Of a DNA stretch of 64,000 nt, positions 27,026 through 35,158 are shown one piece after another (position 1 is the stretch's first letter; each line of letters opens with the position of its first letter). Location of the stretch: positions 868,001 to 932,000 of the forward strand of contig JBDVPM010000008.1 in assembly GCA_039968605.1 (NCBI GenBank), given 5' to 3'. The notes beneath the pieces were generated by a model. It searched no databases. It was not told the DNA's origin and saw only the letters and a list, made by a program, of their open reading frames with translations. The position numbers were made by a program, and so were the translations under genes. The stretch is from Alteripontixanthobacter sp. GTDB taxonomy: Bacteria > Pseudomonadota > Alphaproteobacteria > Sphingomonadales > Sphingomonadaceae.

Positions 27026-28229
27026 TGTCCGTTTCGGTCCTTTTCCCCGAGTAATCGGGGCGGTCGGACTGTCGTTCGCGCTGGCCAGCTGCGCCAGCCC
27101 GGCCCCAGATATGACTCGCATGGCGAGCTATGCGCAGACGGTTAATGCGGCCGGCCCCGCCGCCGATTACCCGGTGGTTCTGGGCGATCCATTCACCGTG
27201 GACGGGCAGCTCTACACGCCCGAAGATACGCTGAATTACGACGAGGTCGGCTATGCCGGGCTCGATCCGCAGGGCAGCGGGGTGACTGTTTCGCACCGCA
27301 CCCTGCCCCTGCCGAGTTATGTCGAGATTACCTCGCTGGATAGCGGAAAGACCATCCTGGCCCGCGCGGAACGGCGCGGCCCGATGACCGGCAGTCGCCT
27401 TGTCGCCGTGTCGCGAGGTGCGGCCACGCAGCTCGGCGTAAGCGAGGGCGGGGCGGTGCGCGTGCGCCGTGTCAACCCACCGGAGATCGAGCGTGCCGAA
27501 CTGCGCGCAGGCAAGCAGGTGGCTGAACGCCTGCAAACGCCGATGTCGCTCGCCGAAGTATTGCGCGACCGGTTGCCCGAACGTGGTTCCGCCAGCTTGC
27601 GCAGCGCAGAGGCTCCGCCAGTGCCTTCCGGCGTGGCCAATGCGCAGGCCGTCCCGGAGGTCGCGGTCGCGGCCCCAACGCAGCCAGAATCCTCGCCACC
27701 GGCTAAGGAGCCGGTTCGCGTTGCGAGCGCGCCTGCTGCCGAATCCCAACCGCAGCCAGCATCCAGGCCAGTTTCACAGCCGCGCAGTTCCAATCGGTTC
27801 CGGCAGGCTTTCGGCGGCGAGAGGCAGCATTCTACCGCCTACCCGCTGCGCCCGCTCGCCAGCGCTGCCGCGCCGGTAACGCGGCAGGCTGCACGGCCAG
27901 CGCCGCGACCTGTTGTGGTCGCGCGCGTCGAAGCCGCACCGAATGTGCGTACGCAAGCGACCCGGCCTGCACCGGCTGTCCAGCCGGCTCGGGCGAGCGC
28001 GCCAGCCCCGACGCCGACCGGGAAATTCGTCGTCCAGGCAGCTGCGTTTTCCAGCCAGGCCAATGCGGCCCGCGCGGCCGACACTATCGACGGTTTCGTG
28101 ACCCGCTCGGGCAAATTCTACCGCGTGCGAACCGGGCCTTTCACGACCCGTGGACAGGCCGAGGCAGCGCTCGCCAAGGTGCGTGCGGCGGGCTATAGCG
28201 ACGCGCGCGTATTCACGAACGCGGGTTGA
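27009..28229 (+). CDS. rlpA: RlpA-like lipoprotein with SPOR domain
   Basis: Septal-ring lipoprotein of 406 residues. Lipobox LASC places the lipidated Cys at 28. A double-psi beta-barrel domain covers about 75-155 (SHRTLPLPSYVEIT, RRGPMTGSRLVAVSRGAA). A long Ala/Pro/Arg-rich low-complexity linker follows, then a C-terminal SPOR domain (FVVQAAAFSSQANAARAAD, about 335-406) that binds denuded glycan at the septum. The usual NDRGP of RlpA reads ERRGP here, so the residue matching the catalytic Asp is changed; lytic activity is doubtful. The ATG at 27009 overlaps mltB. Confidence 0.88.
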   Translation: MRLPNNVRFGPFPRVIGAVGLSFALASCASPAPDMTRMASYAQTVNAAGPAADYPVVLGDPFTVDGQLYTPEDTLNYDEVGYAGLDPQGSGVTVSHRTLPLPSYVEITSLDSGKTILARAERRGPMTGSRLVAVSRGAATQLGVSEGGAVRVRRVNPPEIERAELRAGKQVAERLQTPMSLAEVLRDRLPERGSASLRSAEAPPVPSGVANAQAVPEVAVAAPTQPESSPPAKEPVRVASAPAAESQPQPASRPVSQPRSSNRFRQAFGGERQHSTAYPLRPLASAAAPVTRQAARPAPRPVVVARVEAAPNVRTQATRPAPAVQPARASAPAPTPTGKFVVQAAAFSSQANAARAADTIDGFVTRSGKFYRVRTGPFTTRGQAEAALAKVRAAGYSDARVFTNAG

Positions 28230-28263
28230 CCCTCCGGCCTCCCGCCGACGGGCAGGAGCGAAA

Positions 28264-29463
28264 ACGGTTCAATATCTGCGATGGGTCCTGGCGCCGCTGG
28301 CGCTGTTGCTGACGGTTTCGAGTGGCGGGGCGCAGGCTCCGGCTGCGCCGCTGCGCGCTGTCCAACCAGGCGACGTTCCACCGGGCGCACCCGAATCCCT
28401 CGATAAAATTCCGATCGCCCTGCTGGTCGAGTTTGGCAGCGGCCAGACCTTGCTGGCGCGCGAGGCGGATCGCCGCTTCATTCCGGCCTCGATCACCAAG
28501 GTTATGACTGCCTATGTCGCCTTTGAATTGATCGAAGGCGGCGATCTGGCGCTGGATACCCGCTTCAAAATGAGCGAAGCGGCGGCGGAAGAATGGCACC
28601 GCACCGGCTCCACCATGTTCCTCGATGAAGGCGATACGGCCAGCGTGGCCGATCTGCTGCGCGGGATCGCGGGGGTCTCGGCGAATGACGGTGCGATCGT
28701 GCTGGCAGAAGGGGCGGCAGGTTCGGTGGCGAACTGGCTCGACATGATGAATGCGCAGGCCCGCGCACTGGGTATGCGCGACAGCCATTTCGGAACGCCC
28801 AATGGCTGGCCCGATGGCGGGCGCACCTTCACCACTGCGCGCGATCTGGAAAAGCTCGCCCGCGCCATGATTCGCCGCCATCCGCGCAAGTTCGCGCGTT
28901 TTTTCGGGCAGCCAGGCTTCGCCTATAATGGCATCGCGCAGGCCAACCGCGATCCGATCAGCGGGGTTGTCGAAGGGGCGGACGGGATCAAGACGGGTTT
29001 TACGCGGCAGGCCGGCAATGGCTTCCTCGGCACGGCGAAGCGCGATGGCAGGCGGCTGCTGATGGTGGTCGCGGCAGTGGACCGGGCTTCCGAGAGGAAC
29101 CGGGCGGCGCGCGATTTGATGGAATGGGGCTTCGGCAATTTCGAACAGCGCCGTATCTATGCGCGCGGCGAGGCAATCGGATCGGCGCGGGTACAGGATG
29201 GCGATAGTCCGCGCGTTGGCCTGGTTGCGGCCGAGCCGGTCGATGCGGCGATGCCCGGTGGTCAGGCCGGACCGGTCAAGCTTGCCATCCGGTATGAAGG
29301 GCCGCTGCGTGCTCCGATCGCCGCAGGGGAGCGAGTGGCGCAACTGGAGGTTACTATCGGCGATCTGGCACCGTACCGGGTGCCTCTCGCGGCGCAGAAC
29401 GACGTGCCCAAGGCATCGCCTTGGCAGCGGCTGATGAACGGGCTGGCGGAAATGTTCGGATGA
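28264..29463 (+). CDS. dacA: D-alanyl-D-alanine carboxypeptidase (start uncertain)
   Basis: Serine DD-carboxypeptidase (penicillin-binding protein 5/6 type) trimming peptidoglycan stem peptides. The three active-site motifs are present: SxxK in PASITKVMT, SxN in GVSANDGAI, and KTG in GIKTGFTRQAG. A signal sequence (LRWVLAPLALLLTVSSGGAQA) precedes the domain, and a C-terminal PBP5-type beta domain ends in an amphipathic helix (WQRLMNGLAEMFG). No ATG, GTG or TTG precedes the signal peptide except a GTG at 28150 that overlaps rlpA by 80 nt and lacks a ribosome site. I set the start at ACG 28264, five nt after AGGAG; this is an inference. The stop overlaps tmk as ATGA. Confidence 0.85.
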   Translation, partial: TVQYLRWVLAPLALLLTVSSGGAQAPAAPLRAVQPGDVPPGAPESLDKIPIALLVEFGSGQTLLAREADRRFIPASITKVMTAYVAFELIEGGDLALDTRFKMSEAAAEEWHRTGSTMFLDEGDTASVADLLRGIAGVSANDGAIVLAEGAAGSVANWLDMMNAQARALGMRDSHFGTPNGWPDGGRTFTTARDLEKLARAMIRRHPRKFARFFGQPGFAYNGIAQANRDPISGVVEGADGIKTGFTRQAGNGFLGTAKRDGRRLLMVVAAVDRASERNRAARDLMEWGFGNFEQRRIYARGEAIGSARVQDGDSPRVGLVAAEPVDAAMPGGQAGPVKLAIRYEGPLRAPIAAGERVAQLEVTIGDLAPYRVPLAAQNDVPKASPWQRLMNGLAEMFG

Positions 29464-30098
29464 CGCGCGGCAAGTTTATCGCGTTCGAAGGCGGCGAAGG
29501 CTCGGGCAAGAGTACGCAGGCCCGGTTGCTCGCCGAGGCACTGCGCGCGCGCGGGTTGGCCGCCGATCTCACACGCGAGCCGGGCGGCACGCCGGGTGCG
29601 GAGGCAATCCGGCAATTGCTGCTGGCACCTCCGGGCGAGGGCTGGGGCGCGCGAGCCGAGGCACTGTTGTTTGCCGCGGCTCGGTCCGATCATGTCGAAA
29701 AAGCGATCCGGCCGGCGCTTTCCGCAGGACGCTGGGTGAGCTGCGACCGCTTTGTCGATTCGAGCCGCGCCTACCAGGGCGGGGCAGGCGGCGTGGGCGA
29801 CGATGCAGTGCGCGCGCTGCACCGTATTGGCAGCGATGGATTGCGGCCCGATCTGGTGATCCTGATCGATGTATCGCCCGATGAAGTGGCGCGCCGCCTG
29901 GCCGAACGCGATGGCGGCGCGAGCGATGCCATCGGCGGACGCGGAGGAGATTACCATGCGGCCGTCGCCCGGGCCTTCGCCGCTCTTGCCGCCGAAGACC
30001 CAAGCGGGTTTGCGGTTATCGATGGCAATTCCGACAGCGAGACCGTCCACGCCCGCGTAATGTCTGCCATCGCACCGCTGCTGGACGACGCGGCATGA
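29460..30098 (+). CDS. tmk: thymidylate kinase
   Basis: Phosphorylates dTMP to dTDP for DNA synthesis, 212 residues, cytosolic. The P-loop is EGGEGSGKST at 10-19, the DRx motif appears as SCDRFVDSSRAYQGG, and the lid region is RRLAERDGG. It starts with the ATG that overlaps the dacA stop (ATGA), and its own stop overlaps holB the same way, so dacA, tmk and holB are read as one coupled unit. tmk-holB adjacency is common in bacteria. Identification is firm. Confidence 0.96.
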   Translation: MTRGKFIAFEGGEGSGKSTQARLLAEALRARGLAADLTREPGGTPGAEAIRQLLLAPPGEGWGARAEALLFAAARSDHVEKAIRPALSAGRWVSCDRFVDSSRAYQGGAGGVGDDAVRALHRIGSDGLRPDLVILIDVSPDEVARRLAERDGGASDAIGGRGGDYHAAVARAFAALAAEDPSGFAVIDGNSDSETVHARVMSAIAPLLDDAA

Positions 30099-31045
30099 CC
30101 CTGCCCGGCCACGAGCCTGCCTGGCGCGAATGGCGCAAGGCGATGGCTGGCGAGCGGATGCACCACGCCTGGCTGCTTGCGGGCAAGCGCGGCCTCGGCA
30201 AGGCGGCATTTGCCGATGCGGCTGCGCGCGCATTGCTGGGCGCGGCGGAAAGCGGCGACCATCCCGATATCGTCACGCTTACCCATCCGCCCAAAGACGA
30301 CAAGGAGGAGCGCAAGCGGGCCGAGGGCAAGCCTTACGAGGTGAAGCGCAACATCACCGTGGCGCAAATTCGCGCGATGCAGCGCCGCCTCACCACCCGG
30401 CCGACCTTGGGTGACCGGCGCGCAATTATCGTGAACCCGGCGGATGACATGGAAAAGGGCGCATCCAATGCATTGCTCAAAAGCCTGGAGGAACCGCCGC
30501 AGGGGACGTTTTTCCTGTTGGTGAGCCATGCCCCGGCGCGGCTTTTACCGACCATACGGTCGCGCTGCCGAGTGCTGCGTTTCCAGCCCCTCGCTTCGGG
30601 CGAGATCGCCCAATTCCTGTCCGAGCACGCGCCGGAGGCGGACCATGCGACGCGCGATGCCGCAATCGCCGCCAGCGGAGGTTCGCCCGGTGCGGCGCTC
30701 GGTTTCGTGGAGATGGAGCTTGGCGCCATGGCCCAGCTAATGCAGCAGATCGCACAGCAGGGCGATGCCGACTTCACCCTGCGCGGGCGGCTTGCCCAGC
30801 AAATTGGCGCTCGCCCGCAGCGAGAGCGGATCCAGGCGATCCTCGACCTCGCACGTGCGGTTCTGGCGCAGCGGATGGGCGATGCGCAGCCGGGCGAGGG
30901 AACCGCGCTGGCCGATGCCCACGCAAATTTGGTCACGCTTGCAGGGCAGGCGCCGACCTACAATTTTGATGCAGGCCTGCTGGTGATGGAAATCGGCGGC
31001 TTGCTTGCCAGGGCAGGGGTAACTAGTGCCTCTGCCAATGCCTGA
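30095..31045 (+). CDS. holB: DNA polymerase III subunit delta'
   Basis: Clamp-loader subunit of the replicative polymerase, 316 residues. The AAA+ fold is visible: LLAGKRGLGKAAFA as the degenerate P-loop, VNPADDMEKGASNALLKSLEEPPQGTFFLL as the sensor region, and PTIRSRCRVLRFQPL containing the SRC arginine-finger motif. The cysteine quartet that forms the zinc module in many delta' proteins is not seen between the P-loop and the sensor. ATGA overlap with tmk upstream; it overlaps metG by 8 nt downstream. Confidence 0.93.
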   Translation: MTLPGHEPAWREWRKAMAGERMHHAWLLAGKRGLGKAAFADAAARALLGAAESGDHPDIVTLTHPPKDDKEERKRAEGKPYEVKRNITVAQIRAMQRRLTTRPTLGDRRAIIVNPADDMEKGASNALLKSLEEPPQGTFFLLVSHAPARLLPTIRSRCRVLRFQPLASGEIAQFLSEHAPEADHATRDAAIAASGGSPGAALGFVEMELGAMAQLMQQIAQQGDADFTLRGRLAQQIGARPQRERIQAILDLARAVLAQRMGDAQPGEGTALADAHANLVTLAGQAPTYNFDAGLLVMEIGGLLARAGVTSASANA

Positions 31046-32609
31046 ACCCTATTATATTACCACCGCGATCAGCTATCCCAATGGCCGGCCGCATATCGGA
31101 CACGCCTATGAGGCGATCGCCGCAGACGTCATCGCGCGTTTCCAGCGGATGCGCGGGCGCGAGGTGCGCTTCCAGACCGGGACCGATGAGCACGGTCTGA
31201 AAATGGCCCGCAAGGCGGCGGAGCAGGGCAAGACAGCGCGCGAATTAGCTGACGAGATGTCCGGATATTTCAAAACGATGTGCGACGGTCTTGGCATCAC
31301 CTATGACCGTTTTATTCGCACGGTTGATGAAGACCACCACCGCGCCAGCCAGGCAATCTGGCAGGCTTTGGAACAGGCCGGCGACCTCTATCTCGACCGG
31401 TACGAGGGCTGGTATTCGGTCCGCGACGAAGCCTATTACGACGAAAGCGAACTGACCGGGGGCGAGGGGGATGCCAAGCTTTCCCCGCAAGGCACACCGG
31501 TCGAATGGACTGTGGAGGAAAGCTGGTTTTTCCGGCTGTCCAAGTATCAGGAACCGCTGCTTAAGCTGCTCCGCGAGTCTCCCGACATGCTGCAACCGGA
31601 CAGTCGCCGGAACGAGATGATCGCTTTCGTCGAAGGCGGGCTGCGCGATCTTTCGGTGTCGCGCACCAGTTTCGATTGGGGCGTGAGGGTGCCAGGTAGC
31701 GGCGCCGATCATTCCGGGCATGTCATGTATGTGTGGGTCGATGCGCTCACCAACTATCTAACGGGCCTCGGTTATCCGGACCAAACTGCAGATATGGCCA
31801 AGTTCTGGCCGGTCGATCTGCATTTGATCGGCAAGGATATCGTGCGCTTCCACACCGTCTATTGGTGGGCGTTTTTGATGAGCGCCGGCATCGATTTGCC
31901 CAAGCAGGTGTTCGGCCATGGCTTTGTGCTGAACCGCGGGCGCAAGGAATCCAAAAGCGAAGGCAATGTGACCGATCCAATGGCGCTGGCCGAGCAGTTC
32001 GGCGTCGATACCCTGCGCTATTTCCTGATGCGCGAAGTGGCGTTCGGGCAGGATGGCAGCTATTCGCCGGAGGCCATCGTGACCCGCGCCAATGCAGAGC
32101 TGGCTAACAGTTTCGGCAATCTGGCGCAGCGCAGTCTATCCATGATTTTCAAAAATATGGACGGCAAACTTCGCAGCGATACCGAGCTGACCGCAGAGGA
32201 TCGGGCGCTCTTGTCCGAAGTGAGTGCAGCCACTTCCGAGCTGATCGATAAATTTGAAAGCCTGGCGTTCAGCGAAGGGATCGAGGCCTGGATGGGTGCG
32301 GTGTTCGCCTGCAACCAATATGTCGACGAGCAGGCCCCCTGGACGCTGCGCAAGGAAAATCCCGAGCGGATGGAGGCGGTGTTGATGATATTGCTGCGCT
32401 GCGTCCACGATCTCGCCATCGCGATCCGCCCGGTGGTCCCGACCAGCGCCGACAAATTGCTCGACCAGATGGGCATCGCCGCCGATCGCCGCGATTACGC
32501 CGCGATTGCCGACGATGGATGGTTCGGCGGATTGGCGCAGAGCGGCTTTGTTCTGGACAAGCCCGAGGGCGTATTCCCCCGGCTCGATATGCCCGAGGAA
32601 ACGGCCTGA
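31038..32609 (+). CDS. metG: methionine--tRNA ligase
   Basis: Class I synthetase charging tRNA-Met, 523 residues, without a C-terminal dimerisation extension. HIGH is at 19-22. The second signature, KMSKS, reads KESKS at 303-307 (GRKESKSEGN). The catalytic domain has no four-cysteine zinc knuckle, placing it in the shorter MetRS group. I use the ATG at 31038 (MPEPYYITTAISYPNG), which matches MetRS N-termini; a GTG four codons upstream is possible. It overlaps both neighbours, holB and tatD, so translation of the cluster is tightly linked. Confidence 0.95.
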   Translation: MPEPYYITTAISYPNGRPHIGHAYEAIAADVIARFQRMRGREVRFQTGTDEHGLKMARKAAEQGKTARELADEMSGYFKTMCDGLGITYDRFIRTVDEDHHRASQAIWQALEQAGDLYLDRYEGWYSVRDEAYYDESELTGGEGDAKLSPQGTPVEWTVEESWFFRLSKYQEPLLKLLRESPDMLQPDSRRNEMIAFVEGGLRDLSVSRTSFDWGVRVPGSGADHSGHVMYVWVDALTNYLTGLGYPDQTADMAKFWPVDLHLIGKDIVRFHTVYWWAFLMSAGIDLPKQVFGHGFVLNRGRKESKSEGNVTDPMALAEQFGVDTLRYFLMREVAFGQDGSYSPEAIVTRANAELANSFGNLAQRSLSMIFKNMDGKLRSDTELTAEDRALLSEVSAATSELIDKFESLAFSEGIEAWMGAVFACNQYVDEQAPWTLRKENPERMEAVLMILLRCVHDLAIAIRPVVPTSADKLLDQMGIAADRRDYAAIADDGWFGGLAQSGFVLDKPEGVFPRLDMPEETA

Positions 32610-33385
32610 TGCTGATCGATAGCCATTGCCATCTGGAATATGAAGGACTGGTGGATCGGCGCGAGGAAGTGCTCGCCAATGCCCGCGCCGCCGGTGTGTC
32701 CGGGATGCTGAACATCTCGACGCGCGAGAGCGAGTGGCAACAGGTGATCGGCACGGCCGAGCGTGAAAGCGATGTCTGGGCCAGCGTCGGCATCCACCCG
32801 CACGAGGCCGATCGGCACGCCGATCTGGGGGCGGAAAAGCTGCTTGCGGCCACGGACCATGCGAAAGTAATCGCCATCGGCGAAACGGGGCTCGATTACT
32901 ATTACGACAAGTCCGACCGAGAGGTTCAGCAGGCGCTGTTTCGAATGCATATCGGTGTTGCCCGGGAAACCGGCCTGCCGATCATCATCCATACGCGCGA
33001 TGCGGAAGAAGACACTGCGATGATATTGGAAGATGAGCTGTGCAAGGGCGCTTTTCCGGCGTTGATCCATTGCTTCACAGCTTCGGCAGATTTCGGGCGC
33101 AAGGTGCTGGATCTCGGGCTTACCGTCTCGCTGTCGGGCATCGTTACCTTCAAGAATGCGAAGGATTTGCAGGAGGTGGCAAAATGGGTGCCGGATGACC
33201 GCCTGCTGGTGGAAACCGACAGCCCGTTCCTCGCGCCCGTCCCCAATCGCGGAAAGAAGTGCGAGCCTGCCTTCGTCCGCGACACCGCACAATTCGTGGG
33301 AGATTTGCGGGGTAAGCCGCTGGAGGAATTGGCTGAAACGACAACTGCCAATTTCTTCAACCTGTTCACCAAGGCGGCTGCATGA
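32609..33385 (+). CDS. tatD: TatD family metal-dependent hydrolase
   Basis: TIM-barrel amidohydrolase-like DNase of 258 residues. The metal-binding motif is LIDSHCHLE with His6 and His8. Other family blocks are IGETGLDYYYD, IIIHTRDAEEDT, IHCFTASAD and ETDSPFLAP. TatD proteins have 3'-5' exonuclease and endonuclease activity in vitro; the link to protein export suggested by the name is not generally supported. The start ATG shares a base with the metG stop (TGATG). metG-tatD adjacency is widespread in bacteria. Confidence 0.93.
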   Translation: MLIDSHCHLEYEGLVDRREEVLANARAAGVSGMLNISTRESEWQQVIGTAERESDVWASVGIHPHEADRHADLGAEKLLAATDHAKVIAIGETGLDYYYDKSDREVQQALFRMHIGVARETGLPIIIHTRDAEEDTAMILEDELCKGAFPALIHCFTASADFGRKVLDLGLTVSLSGIVTFKNAKDLQEVAKWVPDDRLLVETDSPFLAPVPNRGKKCEPAFVRDTAQFVGDLRGKPLEELAETTTANFFNLFTKAAA

Positions 33386-34149
33386 AGCTGCTTATGCTAG
33401 GATCGGGCACCAGCACCGGCGTACCCCGGATCGGGCATGATTGGGGCGCCTGCGATCCGGCGGAGCCCAAAAACCGGCGCAGTCGGGTCTCGATCATCGT
33501 CGAGAATGCAGGCGGTCAGCGGATCCTGGTCGATACCTCCACCGATCTGCGCCAGCAATTGCTTGATAACCGGATCGACCGGGTCGATGCGGTGTTCTGG
33601 ACTCATGATCACGCCGATCATTGTCATGGGATCGATGATCTCAGAGTGATGCGTTACGATCGCAGCAATCCCCTGCCGGGCTTTGCCACGCCGGAAACCT
33701 GCCGCCGATTGCGGCATCGTTTCGACTATGTCTTCGAGGGCCAATTCGGCTATCCCACAATTGTCGATCTGAACGAACTTGCCGGGCCGAGGCTGTGTTC
33801 AGGCTTCGCCGTGGACTGGGTGAAAATGCCGCATGGCCCGGCCAAAAGCACCGCATTTCGTTTCGAAAGCGATGGCAAGACAATTGGTTACGCAACGGAC
33901 TTTAGCGAGATTACGGGAGAGATGGTGTCGCTGTTCAAGGGCATCGATCTGCTCGTAACCGACTGTCTGAGGCGCAAGGAACATCCCACACATGCCAATC
34001 TGGCGATGGCGCTCGAACTGGGCAAGCGCAGCCGCGCCAAACGCCTGGTGTTGACGCATCTCGACAAGAGCATGGATTATGCCGCCTTATCCGGTGAAGT
34101 TCCGAAAGGCGTACTGGTAGGCTATGATGGACTGGAGATGACGGCATGA
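33382..34149 (+). CDS. MBL-fold metallo-hydrolase (PhnP-like)
   Basis: Metallo-beta-lactamase-superfamily phosphodiesterase-like protein, 255 residues, cytosolic (no signal peptide). The N-terminus LLMLGSGTSTGVPRIG is typical of the PhnP / lactamase_B_2 branch. The metal motif H-x-H-x-D-H is His75, His77, Asp79, His80 in THDHADHCHG, with a further ligand in GYATDFSEI and a C-terminal LTHLDKSMDY. The conserved position after metG-tatD suggests RNA or nucleotide chemistry, but the substrate is unknown. ATGA overlaps at both ends couple it to tatD and the small membrane protein. Confidence 0.9.
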   Translation: MKLLMLGSGTSTGVPRIGHDWGACDPAEPKNRRSRVSIIVENAGGQRILVDTSTDLRQQLLDNRIDRVDAVFWTHDHADHCHGIDDLRVMRYDRSNPLPGFATPETCRRLRHRFDYVFEGQFGYPTIVDLNELAGPRLCSGFAVDWVKMPHGPAKSTAFRFESDGKTIGYATDFSEITGEMVSLFKGIDLLVTDCLRRKEHPTHANLAMALELGKRSRAKRLVLTHLDKSMDYAALSGEVPKGVLVGYDGLEMTA

Positions 34150-34313
34150 ACGAAATCGGGACGATCCAGCTAATCTACCTGTTCGGGTGGCTCATTCTGG
34201 CTGGCGGCGCGCTGGCGGCCTATCGTTTGAGCTGGAAGAAAGGTCTGGTCCTGGCGCTCATCTGGGCATCGATCTTCGCGCTGGTGTTCCTCGTCTTTTC
34301 ACTTGTGGAATGA
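34146..34313 (+). CDS. small two-helix membrane protein
   Basis: A 55-residue protein with two predicted membrane helices: IQLIYLFGWLILAGGALAAY (about 7-26) and GLVLALIWASIFALVFLVFS (about 33-52). They are separated by a short basic loop (RLSWKK), implying a cytoplasmic hairpin turn. The ATG overlaps the stop of the MBL gene as ATGA, so it is translationally coupled to that gene. Codon use is normal for the window. It is easily missed because of its size. I know no function; a regulatory or assembly role for a membrane partner is only a guess. Confidence 0.7.
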   Translation: MNEIGTIQLIYLFGWLILAGGALAAYRLSWKKGLVLALIWASIFALVFLVFSLVE

Positions 34314-34357
34314 AGCAGGGCGGCAGAAGCCCCGCCGCAGACCGCATTTAATTTAAC

Positions 34358-34371
34358 ATAATATATATTAT
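34358..34371. promoter_or_regulatory. AT-rich perfect palindrome upstream of mazG
   Basis: ATAATATATATTAT is a 14-bp perfect palindrome in a ~30-nt stretch of almost pure A/T, striking in this GC-rich DNA. It lies 25 nt before the mazG start and contains TATAAT-like sequence. It probably includes the mazG promoter -10 region and may be an operator. Confidence 0.5.
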
Positions 34372-34395
34372 CAATCTTACGGAGCTGCAATTCCC

Positions 34396-35151
34396 GTGTC
34401 AGATCAGCTAACCCGCCTTCTGTCGATCATGGCCCGTTTGCGAGACCCTGATGGCGGCTGCGAATGGGATCTGGCGCAGGATTTCAAATCCATCGCGCCG
34501 TACACGATCGAGGAAGCCTACGAAGTTGCCGACGCGATCGAGCGCGAGGATTTCGCCGATCTGCGCGACGAACTGGGCGATCTGCTGCTCCAGGTCGTGT
34601 TCCATGCGCGCATGGCCGAAGAAGCCGGTCACTTTGCATTCCGCGATGTCGCAGCCGCCATTTCCGACAAGATGGAGCGCCGCCATCCGCATATCTTCGG
34701 CACTTCCGGCGGTACGATGACGGAGACGCGGTGGGAGGAACTGAAGGCTGCCGAACGCGCCGAAAATGGATCCCGCAGCGCGGTGGACGGCGTTGCGCGC
34801 GCATTGCCCGCCCTCCTGCGTGCAGAGAAGCTGCAGAAACGCGCTGCACGCGAAGGGTTCGACTGGCCCGATACCGATGGTCCGGCCGCCAAGGTCACCG
34901 AGGAGATGGCAGAGCTGGCCGATGCGCCAGCGGATAAACAGCTCGAAGAGGCAGGCGACCTGCTATTCGCTGCCGTCAACCTGGTCCGCGCCCATGGAAT
35001 TGCCCCCGAAAGTGCTCTGCGCGCCGCCAATGACAAGTTCGAGCGGCGGTTTCGGTCGATGGAAGACAAAGCGAAGGGGGCGTTTGCGACACTGTCGCTG
35101 GATCAGCAGGAAGAGCTTTGGAATCAAGTCAAGCTGAACGAAACCTCATAG
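34396..35151 (+). CDS. mazG: nucleoside triphosphate pyrophosphohydrolase MazG
   Basis: Hydrolyses NTPs and dNTPs to monophosphate and pyrophosphate, a house-cleaning activity that can lower aberrant nucleotides; 251 residues. It has two MazG domains. The first has the metal-binding EEAYEVADAIE and LRDELGDLLLQVVFHA; the second is ATEEMAEL-like, with KVTEEMAELADAPAD and LEEAGDLLFAAVNL. It begins with GTG, with a GGAG 11 nt upstream. It follows the envelope/replication run but has its own AT-rich upstream region. Its stop overlaps the convergent hflX stop. Confidence 0.94.
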   Translation: MSDQLTRLLSIMARLRDPDGGCEWDLAQDFKSIAPYTIEEAYEVADAIEREDFADLRDELGDLLLQVVFHARMAEEAGHFAFRDVAAAISDKMERRHPHIFGTSGGTMTETRWEELKAAERAENGSRSAVDGVARALPALLRAEKLQKRAAREGFDWPDTDGPAAKVTEEMAELADAPADKQLEEAGDLLFAAVNLVRAHGIAPESALRAANDKFERRFRSMEDKAKGAFATLSLDQQEELWNQVKLNETS

Positions 35152-35158
35152 GGTTTCG
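35139..35158. terminator. hairpin spanning convergent mazG and hflX stops
   Basis: CGAAACC and GGTTTCG form a perfect 7-bp stem around TCATAG. The two overlapping stop codons make up the loop. The symmetry allows it to act on both strands as a compact bidirectional terminator, though neither side has a long U-run. Confidence 0.45.
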
